Shown in pieces: positions 1 through 9,868 of a stretch of DNA of 64,000 bases; the first letter of the stretch is position 1, and each line of letters starts with the position of its first letter. The stretch is from Pseudisothecium myosuroides (taxonomy: Eukaryota; Streptophyta; Bryopsida; Hypnales; Lembophyllaceae), in NCBI GenBank assembly GCA_951799445.1, contig OX637293.1, positions 12,090,001-12,154,000 on the forward strand, in the 5' to 3' direction. A program made the position numbers and the translations under genes. Under the pieces are notes generated by a model. It saw only the letters and a program-made list of their open reading frames with translations. It had not been told where the DNA came from and did not search any database.

Positions 1-520
1 CCGAATTTGGTAAATCCTCCTTCACACAAACAGAAGCCCAAATGGCTTGAGGATGTCTCACTGTGGCTTGGAAATTGGAATGACGGAGCTGGGGTTTATA
101 AAGGGCGGTAAGGGATCGCAGGTGCCTTCCATGGAAAGGGGGAGAGACGAGTACACGTGGAGGGCTTTCGTGGGGGTACTCGGCGGCAGCTGGGCCATAC
201 GCGCCCAGAGAATGTTTCCGTGGGGGCAGATATAAACTTTAACTAAACTACAGCAGGTAAAGAGCACATGTTTTTTTTTCAAGCTCATTTTCGACACCTG
301 TGAGTTTCTCTACTGGAGTTTATATTAGCAACCACGTTAGCGACAACAGCGTTGGGAGAGTTAACTGAGCTCGCTGGCAACTTCGCTACTTCTACGGTAT
401 AACATGTGAAGGTCACATTCGGCATAAATTAATGTAAGTAATCTTCTTATTTTTTATAATTTATAATTTTTGTACAAATGAAAGGATTTCATTGCAAGAT
501 TCAAGTATGGGAACATTCGA
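1..520. other. Unassigned segment with promoter-like motifs
   Basis: No convincing coding frame is present. The first 230 bases are richer in GC than what follows. They hold a TATAAA at 97-102 and a G-box CACGTG at 154-159, a combination common in plant promoters. The 95-130 stretch (TATA followed by GGGCGG and CCATGG) loosely resembles the proximal upstream region of DREB gene A near 19340. It could therefore belong to a gene lying just left of the window on the minus strand. That is inference only. Confidence 0.25.
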
Positions 521-522
521 TA

Positions 523-1096
523 GCATTCTTGTGCATTGCCTTGACTCTACAGTGTTGGGTATGGAATATCCCACACCCAACAGCCTCTAAGGTAAGTGGC
601 TCCAATTCCGCCCCTCTTCTTCAGACTGTCCTATAGGGACTTGTAGAATGGATGCAAGGTGATCCTTAAATGGACTGCTTTTGTCCTTTAATGAATTCAA
701 GAAAATTTGCTTTTTTAATTGCAAGAGCCAATCATTGTCTTTGGTTTCTGCACATTTCTTTACAAGTCACAAGAGGACAAATTTTGGGACACCTATGGTC
801 ACAAATAGGTGCCTATGACCTGAATCTTTGAAAATTCATAAGTAATTCAAAAATGCTTAGAAAAATATGAAACCACTTGTGTTGTGTTCCAAATCTATTT
901 TTCTTTCTCTGAAAAATGAGCTAAAAATCATTTTGTCCATGGAAACCTGCAAAAAAGGCTGATCAGCCCTTAAAGGGTCGCTTTCTGCACCTCTTACCTT
1001 ATATCCTCCACTTGTTAGTAGTTACTGATAAATGACTGTTGGGTGTGAAATATTGCATTCTCAATACTATAGAGCCAAAGCAGTGCACAAGAATGC
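523..1096. mobile_element. Fold-back DNA element with about 65-bp inverted ends, TA flanks
   Basis: The left end (GCATTCTTGTGCA, then GCCTTGACTCTA and GGAATATCCCACACCCAAC) is repeated in inverted, imperfect form at 1030-1096. The outer flanks are TA at 521-522 and 1097-1098, which suggests a TA target duplication. A second MITE sits inside it (590-999). A shorter relative lies at about 54545-54710, sharing the CATCCTCCAC and GGAATATACCACACC blocks. No coding capacity. Confidence 0.6.
590..999. mobile_element. MITE with AGGTARGWGG ends, TA target duplication (copy 1)
   Basis: About 410 bp, starting AGGTAAGTGG and ending CTCTTACCT, flanked by TA on both sides. It is homologous along its whole length to 56988-57397; shared internal blocks include AATTGCAAGAGCCAATCATT and GAAAAATGAGCTAAAAAT. 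The ends match those of the small hairpin element at 5030-5248, so the three appear to form one Tc1/mariner-type group. Nested inside the fold-back element at 523-1096. Confidence 0.65.
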
Positions 1097-1136
1097 TACT
1101 ACATATTATGATAAAGCGAGGGCACACTAATGTTCC

Positions 1137-1356
1137 AGAAAAAACGGCGGCTAGTTTGAAGGTAGCCAGTGGAGTTGGGGAAAAAAAATAGATTCAATTT
1201 GAAAACCTTGAAAAAAAACCCAGTGAAAAAATTATAAAATTTCTTCTAAGAAATAAAAAGTAGGGACAATAGCTAGACTCGATATTTGAGAAAATAGTTC
1301 AATATGGAAATTAAAGGAAAACAGTTGGTAAAACTCAAAATATATCCTAAACATTG
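1137..1356. mobile_element. hAT-like MITE, diverged copy
   Basis: Homologous to the 220-230 bp elements at 24740-24967, 29439-29660, 37031-37248, 44254-44473 and 49205-49433. Shared blocks include GGCGGCTAG, CAATTTGAAAAC, TATAAAATTTCT and GGTAAAACTCAAAA. The ends resemble CARTGTTTGGG...CCTAAACATTG. Flanking 8-mers match at only 5 of 8 positions, so the target duplication is uncertain for this copy. Confidence 0.5.
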
Positions 1357-3119
1357 GGACATGCCAGGAAGCATTTTGCATAGAAGTTAACCCATGTAAT
1401 AACTCCAACAAGGCTAAAGACAGACATCACAATATATATAACTACCAACAATTAGGTAGCACACTCCACATCTTGAGCACCCAAAAAACCTTTTAATCAC
1501 TTGTAGAGCAAGTTATCTTGTTTCTGCTTCACTTAGAATTAAAATAGTGGAGTATATTCCAAGTATTGTGGAATTTTTTTGTTTTCACCAACTCCTACAA
1601 GGTTTTGGATTAGAATGTTGTGAACCTTTCAAATTTGATGTAAAAATTCAATTCCAAGATGCCTTTATTGAAATTGGTAGTTTAGGTCTCCTTCATTTTT
1701 TAAAAATAACCAATTTTTTTTATACCTATTCTATTTATTCTACAATTAGACAATTTATTTGAAGTTTGGGTTAGTTTTAGTTATCCATTAGTTTCAAAGT
1801 TCAACCATTTTTTTTATTTGGTCATTTTCAACGAATTTTTTTTATTAAATGTTCTTTTTCTTTTTCATTGGGTTATAAGACACTAATTGCTAGATTTTCC
1901 CAATTATTGTTGTAAGGTTCCAAACAATAATTGGACTAAACCAGTAGTTAGTGTATTATGAACTAATAATCTTGTAGAACCCATGAATAATGTATTGTGA
2001 ACTATTAAAAACAAAAAAATAATTATATTTTAAAATTATTGCATAATAAATACAAATCAAATTTTCTTGATTATTTGTAATTAGAGTATAATGAAGGCAA
2101 TAACCAAAGTAGGTATATGAGAATTTGGTTCTATATGTGAAATGAAGGACAATTGTTGTTAAAGCGCAAATGAATACTATTGTCAACCATATAATAAATA
2201 TAGAAAAAAAGGATTGAATTTTGAAACTCTTGGATAAAAACAAATTGTTTTCTAAACATCTAATTATAATATAAATGGAGACACTATTCAAAAAGGTCCT
2301 AAACAACAAATGTTTGTGAAAAATGAAAACTAATTACCAATGAAATTTATGAAATTTGATTTTAGACCATGTGTGGAAAAAATATTAGCATTATTTTTAG
2401 AATTTTTGACTCTTTTGGAAATTATTTCAAAAAAATCCTTTAATTTTTGCTGGAAAATTTTTAGAATCTTTAGAAGAAGAATTATTTAACACCCATGTAT
2501 CAAACTTCATTTGGAACTATGATATCCAAATTACAATTAGTTAATTAGATTTTAAGTTGCAATCTATGAATGTCATAGAATTTTCGAGAATATACATCTT
2601 TTCTATAACCTTGAAAAATCCATTGTCTTGCTCTTTGCTCATTTATATCTTACACATACATTACTTTTAGACCCCATTTTTTAGGTTAGCTCCTTGTACT
2701 AGTAAAGAATAAGATCTTTTGATTTTAAATTCTAAAAAGTGGATAATCTTTGACCTATATGACTATTTTCAGAAGGTGCTATTTTTTGTCAATTTGAGAA
2801 GTATTTTCTCATTTTTGACCCAACTTTAGAGGTTAACATCATTCTTTTTCTACCAATAAAAATTTCAAAAAAATTGAATTAATCATATGTTGCAATATAT
2901 CTAGGTTTGTTTAAACCTTTAGGCATCAAGGGGGCAAGAACTCAAGATTGTTTCCATTGAGGATTGTATGTAAACATGAATAAATAAGATGAGATTTTAA
3001 GGATTTGTAAAGAATTTAGAGCATATCCACTCAGTGACTTTAGATTTGGATTGGAAGGCTATAACTTTAAAAGAATCAAAGTGGTATAAAATGAAAGAAA
3101 AATTTCTAATTACGTGTGA
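1357..3119. other. AT-rich intergenic DNA, no gene seen
   Basis: Only short open frames rich in Phe, Ile, Asn and Lys occur, as expected in AT-rich DNA. No recognisable domain, RNA gene or clear terminal inverted repeat was found. Confidence 0.6.
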
Positions 3120-3696
3120 TTAATCCCTTAAAGACCATGAGTGCAGATTTTAAACAATGAATGAACGGAAACACATCCCAAACTCACCAAAATGTTTTTT
3201 ATCATCCATCAATTTTATTGAAGATTCTTCTATTAGTTCTTTAACATTTGTATGTTACAGATTATGAAGATTTTGCATTGCAAATATCCTATAATTCAAA
3301 GGGCATTTGTAGGTTTAGCCTCAAAAAGTAACTTTTTCAATTCAAAAAATGACCCTTCAAAAACGACTTGAATCAAATATAAAAGAATTAAAATCTTCAA
3401 AAGTGACTATGATTAGAATGTAGCATTTTGAACTTATAGAAAAAGAAATCTTGAAAAAATCATAAATATTCTATCTTATATTGATTTTAGAAGGAATTTT
3501 CAATTTTTGGTTTCAAATTTTATTGTAAAATATTGGTTTGTGTAATTGTTGATCTAACCATATGGATGTGATCTATAAATCATATTTTACAACTATTGTT
3601 TGAGGCTCATCATTAAATATTGTTCTAAGTTGCATTATATAATAGATCTTCACAATTTTGGAAATTTGGATAACCTCCCAGTCCTTTAGGGGTTAA
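3120..3696. mobile_element. TTAA-flanked piggyBac-like MITE, type IV (copy 1)
   Basis: Begins TTAATCCCTTAAAGACC and ends GTCCTTTAGGGGTTAA, so imperfect inverted ends lie between two TTAA tetranucleotides. The interior (the GATCTAACCATATGGATG block near 3552) is homologous to the elements at 11723-12296 and, inverted, 56143-56722. About 570 bp, no coding capacity. Confidence 0.65.
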
Positions 3697-4740
3697 AGTA
3701 CCAAAAAAAATTTATACACTATGTAGACATGATGAATGGTAGAGATTTTGTATACAAATACTTGCCCTCCATTTCATTCAAACTAGGATACAACACTAGA
3801 TTGAATCTTTAATTTTTATGCTAGGAATATCCAAGATAAAAATTTACAATAGATTTAATCATAAAGTGTGAGCAATGAGCAATCACAAGCTAGAGTTTGA
3901 GAAAAAAACCCTAATGAAACTCCTTGAAGCACTAAAATTAGAGTGTGATAGAGATTGGCTTTTTTTTTGTTTGGAGTACTATTCTTAGATAAACCTTTTT
4001 CTAACACCCCTTCTACAAAGTGGGGGTCCCTTTATGATTAACTCTATTAACCCCTAACTGCCTAACAAACCATATATGGTCGATTGGAAATTTTGGATTC
4101 TCTTTGTTGTGGGCAATTAAATTCCTTTGACCATTTCAAAAAAATTTACAGGCAGTAGTCAAGGTTAACTATTAAAAGCTTTTATTTTTCACTGAAAAAA
4201 GTAAATATTTGATTTTTAAAAGGTCCTCAAAGGCATATATGTACTATTAGTGAAAGAGTAAAGCTTACAAATTTTACTTGATTTCTTGGCTTTAAGCAAA
4301 GCTTGCCAGTTTGACTTAAATTGAGATCTAAAAAATTGTATTTATTCATTTGCTTTGAAAATGGTCCCAATGGAAAGAGTAAAGTGCTTTCTTGCTTTTC
4401 ATGGTTGAAAATTAAACATTCAATTTGTTGATTGGAAGTTACTTGCAATTTCTACTTATTAAAAAAAATTGCATTTCAAAAATTCAAAGGTGGATTGTGT
4501 GATGAGTTTGATAGCTCTTCATTTGAAAAGATTTTTGGAAATACATTTTAGTGTGCTAATATGATTTTGAGTTGTTCATGTCACCTCCAATCTCAAAAAA
4601 TTCTTATATGCAATTTTTCAAAAATTGTAGGGATGAACATTATATTAAGAATAGAATATGGACATTTTTTTGTTATAATCTCACAACTCCTATGCAATTT
4701 CGCCCTCAGAATTGGTAAATGTACTAATAAACAAGCTCTG
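3697..4740. other. AT-rich intergenic DNA, no gene seen
   Basis: No coding frame with recognisable composition. A CTATTAACCCCTAACTGCC near 4050 looks like a stray TTAA-element end, but no partner end was found. Confidence 0.5.
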
Positions 4741-5586
4741 TAAACCCTACATGTCCAAGGTCTTTCCTGAGCTTCTAGGAAGTTGCTCTAAACTGAACAA
4801 AAAGCCAACATTTTGATAAGTTGAATCATTTTTTAAAATTATAACCATACAAATTCAAATTAGACATGTTAGAGATCACATAGGAAAAGAAAATACAAAA
4901 ACATCACTTATAGATTGAAAGATTATAATGCATGATCATGAGGGTATTAAAACTGCGAAAGTGGTTTGAAGTCTTTCAATCCTCTTTCCACATGTCAAAT
5001 CCAAAAGGTTGGTCACCAAACAAGTATTAAGGTAGGAGCACCCAATGGCGTCAGTGTACCTAATGGCGTCAGTTTCTACGTATGATAGTCATTTTAGAAT
5101 TTAAATGTAGGTAGACCGTAGATAGCTTATTTTTTTGGACCTAAAGGATAAGTTATCTACAAGCTACCTACATTTACGTTCTAGACTCAATGCCTTACAT
5201 AGAAACTGACGCGATTAGGTCCATTGACACCATTGGGTGCTCCTACCTTAGGTTAAAGGGCCAAACCCTCAAAATCTACGCTACAATTTTTTTTTAATGA
5301 ATTTTTAATGTGATTACTCTCCAAGATCCAGTGTATTTGAGGCTCATTTTCAAGAGCCTTCAACACTACAGAAAGTCAAGATTGCAATGGACACCCTTGC
5401 ACAAAATCATGAATTAAAAAATCATAATCAATCATTTTCAAAATAATCTTTTTGATGCTAGAACTAGATTGCAAGAAAAAAAATTCAAAACATAAACTAC
5501 TAAAAATAGCAACTTGATTAGGTTTTATTTAATTTCAAAGTATTTTTCGTCACCAAAATTTGGTTTCTCGGACATTTAGGGGTTAA
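4741..5586. mobile_element. TTAA-type MITE, type V (copy 1), interrupted by a hairpin MITE
   Basis: The right end is GACATTTAGGGGTTAA (5571-5586). The left end, TAAACCCTACATGTCC, has a mutated TTAA. It is the reverse complement of the element at 55133-55783, sharing for example CAAATTCAAATTAGACATGTT and the CTACAGAAAGTCAAGATTGC block. It is longer because of the insertion at 5030-5248. Confidence 0.6.
5030..5248. mobile_element. Near-complete hairpin MITE with AGGTAGGAG ends, nested
   Basis: The two arms of about 105 bp are imperfect reverse complements: AGGTAGGAGCACCCAATGG at the left, CCATTGGGTGCTCCTACCT at the right. The flank is TA on each side. The homologous element at 55133-55783 lacks the insertion, reading (reverse complement) ATATGAGGTTAAAGG where this copy has TATTA[element]TAGGTTAAAGG. 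That fits a 2-bp TA duplication. Confidence 0.7.
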
Positions 5587-6047
5587 ATATCTATATAATT
5601 AGATTCTTAAAAAATCAATTTGCTTCATTGGGATAACTATAAGCCTGTGCTCTTTTTTCATAGGAAAAACACAATTATAAAGGCTCAGGCATTTAGGGTT
5701 TGTAATTTGATATTTAAATATAAATTCCCCCAAAACTCCAAATTAGAAATTCCCAAAAATGAACTGAAAACTCCCCTTGCCATCTGGGACGAGTGGGCAA
5801 GCCAACCCGACCGTGTGAACGGGGAAGTGGGACCCGGGGTGAGAAACCCTAAGTTAGGGTTTGGCGCTCGCAGCTCTGTCGGGGGTACATACGAGCGCGG
5901 TCTGCTCATCGAAGCTCTCTTTTGGAAGTCTGTGTGCAGCGCCGCCTGCCTCAGCACTTGGACTCTCGTTTTCTTCTCTCTCTTTGCGTTTCTTTTTCTT
6001 CCCATTTTCTTTGAGCCTTTCCAGGTTCTTCTCATTTCCAATCAGCA
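5587..6047 (+). promoter_or_regulatory. RACK1 upstream region with telo-box pair and pyrimidine-rich leader
   Basis: An AAACCCTAA telo-box at 5844-5852 and its reverse TTAGGGTTT at 5854-5862 form a near palindrome about 190 bp before the ATG. Another TTAGGGTTT lies at 5694-5702. Telo-boxes are characteristic of promoters of plant ribosomal-protein and translation genes, which fits RACK1. The 90 bases before the start are very pyrimidine-rich (runs of TTCTTCTCTCTCTTT), as in leaders of translation-machinery genes. The exact transcription start cannot be read from sequence. Confidence 0.6.
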
Positions 6048-6998
6048 ATGGCGGAAACTTTGGTGCCGCGCGGGACTCTCAAGGGTCACGCCAACTGGGT
6101 GACGGCCATCGCGTGCCCGTTGGACAACCCCGACCTCATCCTGTCTTCGTCTCGCGACAAGAGCATCATCGTCTGGAAGCTCAGCCGCGAGGAGGGCAAC
6201 TACGGTTTCGCTCGCCGCAGGTTGACGGGGCACGCGCACTTCGTGCAGGACGTGGTGATCTCTTCCGATGGCCAGTTCGCGCTTTCGGGTTCGTGGGACG
6301 GCACTCTGCGTCTGTGGGACCTGAACACCGGCACCACGACCCGGCGTTTCATCGGCCACACCAAGGACGTGCTGAGCGTGGCGTTCTCCGTGGACAACCG
6401 GCAGATCGTGTCGGGGTCGCGCGACAAGACCATCAAGCTGTGGAACACTCTGGGCGAGTGCAAGTACACCATCCAGGACGTGGACGCGCACACCGGGTGG
6501 GTGAGCTGCGTGCGGTTCTCTCCGGTGACGGCGAACCCCATCATCGTATCCGGAGGGTGGGACAAGGTGGTGAAGGTGTGGAACCTGACGAACTGCAAGA
6601 TTCGCACCAACTTGGTGGGTCACACGGGGTACGTGAACACCGTGACGGTGTCGCCTGACGGTTCTTTGTGCGCCAGCGGCGGTAAGGACGGCGTGGCGAT
6701 GCTTTGGGACTTGGCGGAGGGCAAGCGTCTGTACTCTCTGGACGCCGGCGACATCATCCACTCGCTGTGCTTCAGCCCTAACAGATACTGGTTGTGTGCC
6801 GCGACGCAGACGTGCATCAAGATCTGGGACTTGGAGAGCAAGAGCGTCGTTGACGAGCTTCGTCCGGAGTTCACGATCATGAGCAAGAAGGCTCAGATTC
6901 CCTACTGCGTGAGCTTGAACTGGAGCGCGGACGGCAGCACTCTGTACAGCGGTTACACGGATGGTCACATTAGGGTTTGGGCTGTGGGTCGCGCTTAA
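6048..6998 (+). CDS. RACK1: RACK1, seven-bladed WD40 scaffold protein of the 40S ribosome
   Basis: Encodes 316 residues, the usual size of plant RACK1 (Gbeta-like protein), with matching N- and C-termini ([14 protein letters not shown] start, [11 protein letters not shown] end). Seven WD repeats are visible. GH pairs occur near residues 13, 61, 103 and 191, and blades close on IIVWKL, LRLWDL, IKLWNT, VKVWNL, AMLWDL, IKIWDL and IRVWAV. Arg36 and Lys38 of the conserved RDK motif, the ribosome-contact residues of RACK1, are present. In the family the protein sits on the 40S head near the mRNA exit and scaffolds kinases and other signalling proteins; in plants it affects hormone responses and translation. 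The reading frame is unbroken and intronless; Arabidopsis RACK1 genes carry an intron, so this is notable. Third codon positions are mostly G or C, against AT-rich surroundings. A retrocopy origin is possible, but the telo-box promoter and absence of a poly(A) remnant argue for a normal gene. The ATG follows a pyrimidine-rich leader and gives the family N-terminus. Confidence 0.97.
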   Translation: MAETLVPRGTLKGHANWVTAIACPLDNPDLILSSSRDKSIIVWKLSREEGNYGFARRRLTGHAHFVQDVVISSDGQFALSGSWDGTLRLWDLNTGTTTRRFIGHTKDVLSVAFSVDNRQIVSGSRDKTIKLWNTLGECKYTIQDVDAHTGWVSCVRFSPVTANPIIVSGGWDKVVKVWNLTNCKIRTNLVGHTGYVNTVTVSPDGSLCASGGKDGVAMLWDLAEGKRLYSLDAGDIIHSLCFSPNRYWLCAATQTCIKIWDLESKSVVDELRPEFTIMSKKAQIPYCVSLNWSADGSTLYSGYTDGHIRVWAVGRA

Positions 6999-7675
6999 GT
7001 GCTTTGAACCCCTCGTCGCGGTTTTGACATGGACGAGGATGGCAGGTAATCCGTAGGAAGGGTGGTCTTATGGGTGGATGTGAGGTTGATTGGATTCAAC
7101 ATTTTGCTTGATGTGCTGAATCAGAGAAACGGAAATTTATTATTACATCTCGAGTATCTGTTCGCACGCATGTTTGTTGTGTCTCACCGACGATTGTATC
7201 TTACACTGAAATTTCTCTGATGCAAACTCTACCATTTTCCTTGATTTTTATGGTGTTTTGGCCCCGACCATCTGTTTGTTGTGAGGTGAATTTGTTGAAC
7301 TAGTAATGTATTGTAGTTGTTTCTGCTTAAACCCTAGCAGTTTACTCTTTTCAAAATGTAGTGTTCAACTGTAGTTAAACCTGAGTAATTTTTAAGTCTT
7401 TAAGGTATTCGATTTATGAACCTGGCATCTGCTAATCTTGCGCGGTCCTGGAGCAGTTCCTTGTCCGATTACTGAAGTTCAAGAGCGGGTCCTCGTTCTG
7501 TTGCAGATGGCAGTTCAACTGCCTTCGGGTTTTCTTGATAGGGTTGTCACTTGTTTGGAATTGACGGAGAATAATTCATGAGTCCGATACTTGGGTGATG
7601 ACTAGTGAGGAATTTACATTGGGCACATGCTTGAAAGTAAAATCAGTGAGATCCTCAACTTAATTGCTTAGATCT
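6999..7675. other. RACK1 3' flank, no further gene
   Basis: T-rich sequence typical of a plant 3' UTR and downstream DNA. No obvious single AATAAA signal near the stop, and no second open frame of note. Confidence 0.5.
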
Positions 7676-7905
7676 TTAACCCTGTAAGGACGCGGGGGGT
7701 GACCCTGGAAATCATGCATTGTATAACCGTGAGAGTCATTGGAATAAAAAAATCCAAAAGTACTCATTGGAAGTCAAGCTACTGTAGATGTTCTCCACTT
7801 TCCACAAAAAACTCCAAGGATGAATAGTTGTAGTTCTGTCCTACATTGGAGAATCCCTTGTCATTCGTCGGACACTTATGGTCCGCGGCGTCCTTACTGG
7901 GTTAA
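7676..7905. mobile_element. TTAA-flanked 230-bp MITE, type VI (copy 1)
   Basis: TTAACCCTGTAAGGACGC at the left and GCGTCCTTACTGGGTTAA at the right give clean inverted ends between TTAA tetranucleotides. It shares its interior (GGAAATCATGCATT, TGAGAGTCATTGG, CAAGGATGAATAGTTG) with 13450-13679 and 56760-56988. All three copies are 229-230 bp. Confidence 0.75.
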
Positions 7906-8039
7906 GGTATTGTGAAGTGACTCCGTTCTAGAGATCAATGCAAGTATTACCCGTAGATGGCAGAAGAATGGTCAATTTAAGCGGAATAGTCCGGCTGGAC
8001 ATTGTCTCCTGTCCAAATGAACATTTTTTGGGTGTAACT

Positions 8040-8450
8040 ATGATGAAACTGCACTTGGGGTGTCAAGCTGTTAGCTTTCATTGATACCTCAGAAGGTTGT
8101 GGACTCCTAACCAAATGGGCGGATGCCTTGACGAAAATGCTTCCAAATGAATGTGAAGTTGAGATGAAATTGCGAAATTTGATTAAGGGAGACGACCCAT
8201 TTCCGATGACTTAAGCAATTCAGCATATCTGGTGTATGGGTATGATGGGAAATTTTTTCCCGTTTCAGAAGGATTTATGAAGGATTCCATATTTTTGTAC
8301 ACTTTTTCCCCCCCAAAAAAATTACTATGAGTTTTTTTTGTGAAGATTCCGTTCAACCTATTCTTGTTATATAGGTCATCATATTTCCAACCATAGGCTG
8401 GTTACATAATCGACAATGTTTCAATGCAAGTGATAATTGCAACCTCCAAT
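8040..8450 (+). mobile_element. Remnant of a Copia-type retrotransposon 3' end
   Basis: Bases 8121-8193 read WADALTKMLPN...KLRNLI, which matches the conserved end of Ty1/copia RNase H (the ADALTK.LP motif). The frame stops shortly after (PMT, stop near 8213). The following 240 bases, possibly 3' non-coding or LTR sequence, are homologous in reverse complement to 28800-29205; both contain a CCAACCATAGG...GGTTACA block. The rest of the element is missing. Confidence 0.5.
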
Positions 8451-8453
8451 GTA

Positions 8454-9868
8454 CTCCTTCCGTTCCAAAATAAATCTGGGGTTTCTTGGAAATGGCTAGA
8501 TTAGTGCGTGAGTAGCTTGTATCCTCACGTGATTGGGTAGTAAGTGTAGCTTCTAGTCAACCCCACTAGGCAAGAAAAAGTGAAAGTCAACTATGAAGTG
8601 GTGCACGTTGAAAATAAATGGTGAAATTAACAAATTGCACTTCTTTTTGGAACTGCTCCAATACTGTGAATTTCAATCAACCTTCTCGCACCGATGGTGT
8701 AGTGATGTCTGATAACACCCTCTCTATTCCATTCCGATGATGTCCCGGCTATCAACTCCACAAAACTCTTGTCAGTCTACTTTGATCAGGGACTCCTCTG
8801 AGCTAACTTTGGTCCGTTTTTGTTCAATGAAGTCTCCGCAACAACACAAGTCCAAAACGTATGATTGCTTGCCATCTTCATTTTTTCAACGTTCTCTCAG
8901 AAGCTCGTAATATTAAAGCACGATTACATCAACCAATTAATCCTAAGCCCATATTCATAGGAAGAACAAGGAGGCGTTACCCTCCCCGGTATTTTTCCGT
9001 AGGGTGTATCTTCACTACCCCTCGACTTTCTGTTTTCAGAAAGTCAAGGGGGGGGGGAAGATACACCCTACGGAAAAATACCGGGGAAGGTAACGCCTCC
9101 CTGTGATTGCCCTCTCAACAAGAGATTTGTTATCCTCTTGACTAGCTGAATCCGGACCGTTCGTTCCTATCTGTTCAAAAGCGACTGTTCAATGCAAGCT
9201 CGACGTCCATTTGATTCAATTCATGACTTTTTCACGTAGGGATTTTGTTGAAGCATCTTTTTGTGTGTTCCTGTGACTGTCTGGATCCTTGATTGGGAGC
9301 GAGAAACTTTTATATTGGAGCAAAAGTTCCCGAAGCTTTGGAGTTGGTGATTGGTAATGTGGGGATATGTAATTTGAGGATTGGAATTGAAATTTAGATG
9401 AAGTTGAAGTTGTTCTATTCGTTTCTTGCTACTCAACAGTGCCATGGTTTGATTGTTGCATGACATTGTATCCATAATTGCATTTTCAGCCCAAGTTTTA
9501 ATTAGAGCTGGTCTATTCCATGACAGTCCGTAACATGGGATTTCGACCATCAAGGGCTTCGTTCGAGATTTATTGTTTGTGGTAATTTTGTTGTCCCTCC
9601 ATCTCTTCTCCTTGCAACTCATCTTCCGGAGATCAGTGATGGTGTGTTTCGCTTCATTTTATGGATTATTTTTTGTTTGTTTTCCCATGTAAGGATCCTC
9701 TGAGTGAGCACTTTGTAACACATGTCCAATGTATGCTCACCTTAGTTTGACATTTACAGATTCTATGAAGCGTGTCCAGAGTTTCATTTCCATGAACCAA
9801 TGAAACACCGAATTTAATTTGGGACAAGTATATTTGGAAATCCTGAATTTATTTTGGGACGGAGGGAA
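8454..9868. mobile_element. Mariner/Stowaway-type element, 1.4 kb
   Basis: The left end is CTCCTTCCGTTCCAAAATAA after TA (8452-8453). The right end is TTATTTTGGGACGGAGGGAA before TA (9869-9870). These are classic plant Tc1/mariner (Stowaway-related) termini. The subterminal GAAATGGCTAGATTAGTGCG is shared with the shorter element at 52975-53547. I found no transposase motif inside, so it looks non-autonomous or badly decayed. A long hairpin (8970-9100) is nested in it. Confidence 0.65.
8970..9100. repeat. Long hairpin, about 63-bp arms
   Basis: The arms run from GGAGGCGTTACC to a tip around 9030 (CTGTTTTCAG) and back to GGTAACGCCTCC. They pair almost completely, apart from the stretch before the tip, where a run of ten G replaces the pairing partner of CACTACCCC. 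No convincing target duplication is seen outside the arms, so it may be a fold-back MITE or a replication-born palindrome. Confidence 0.6.

Noticed and set aside
5620..6102. 160-codon frame overlapping the RACK1 start, and the 265-codon frame at 5861-6658
   Set aside because: Out-of-frame shadows of RACK1 and its leader with no domain.
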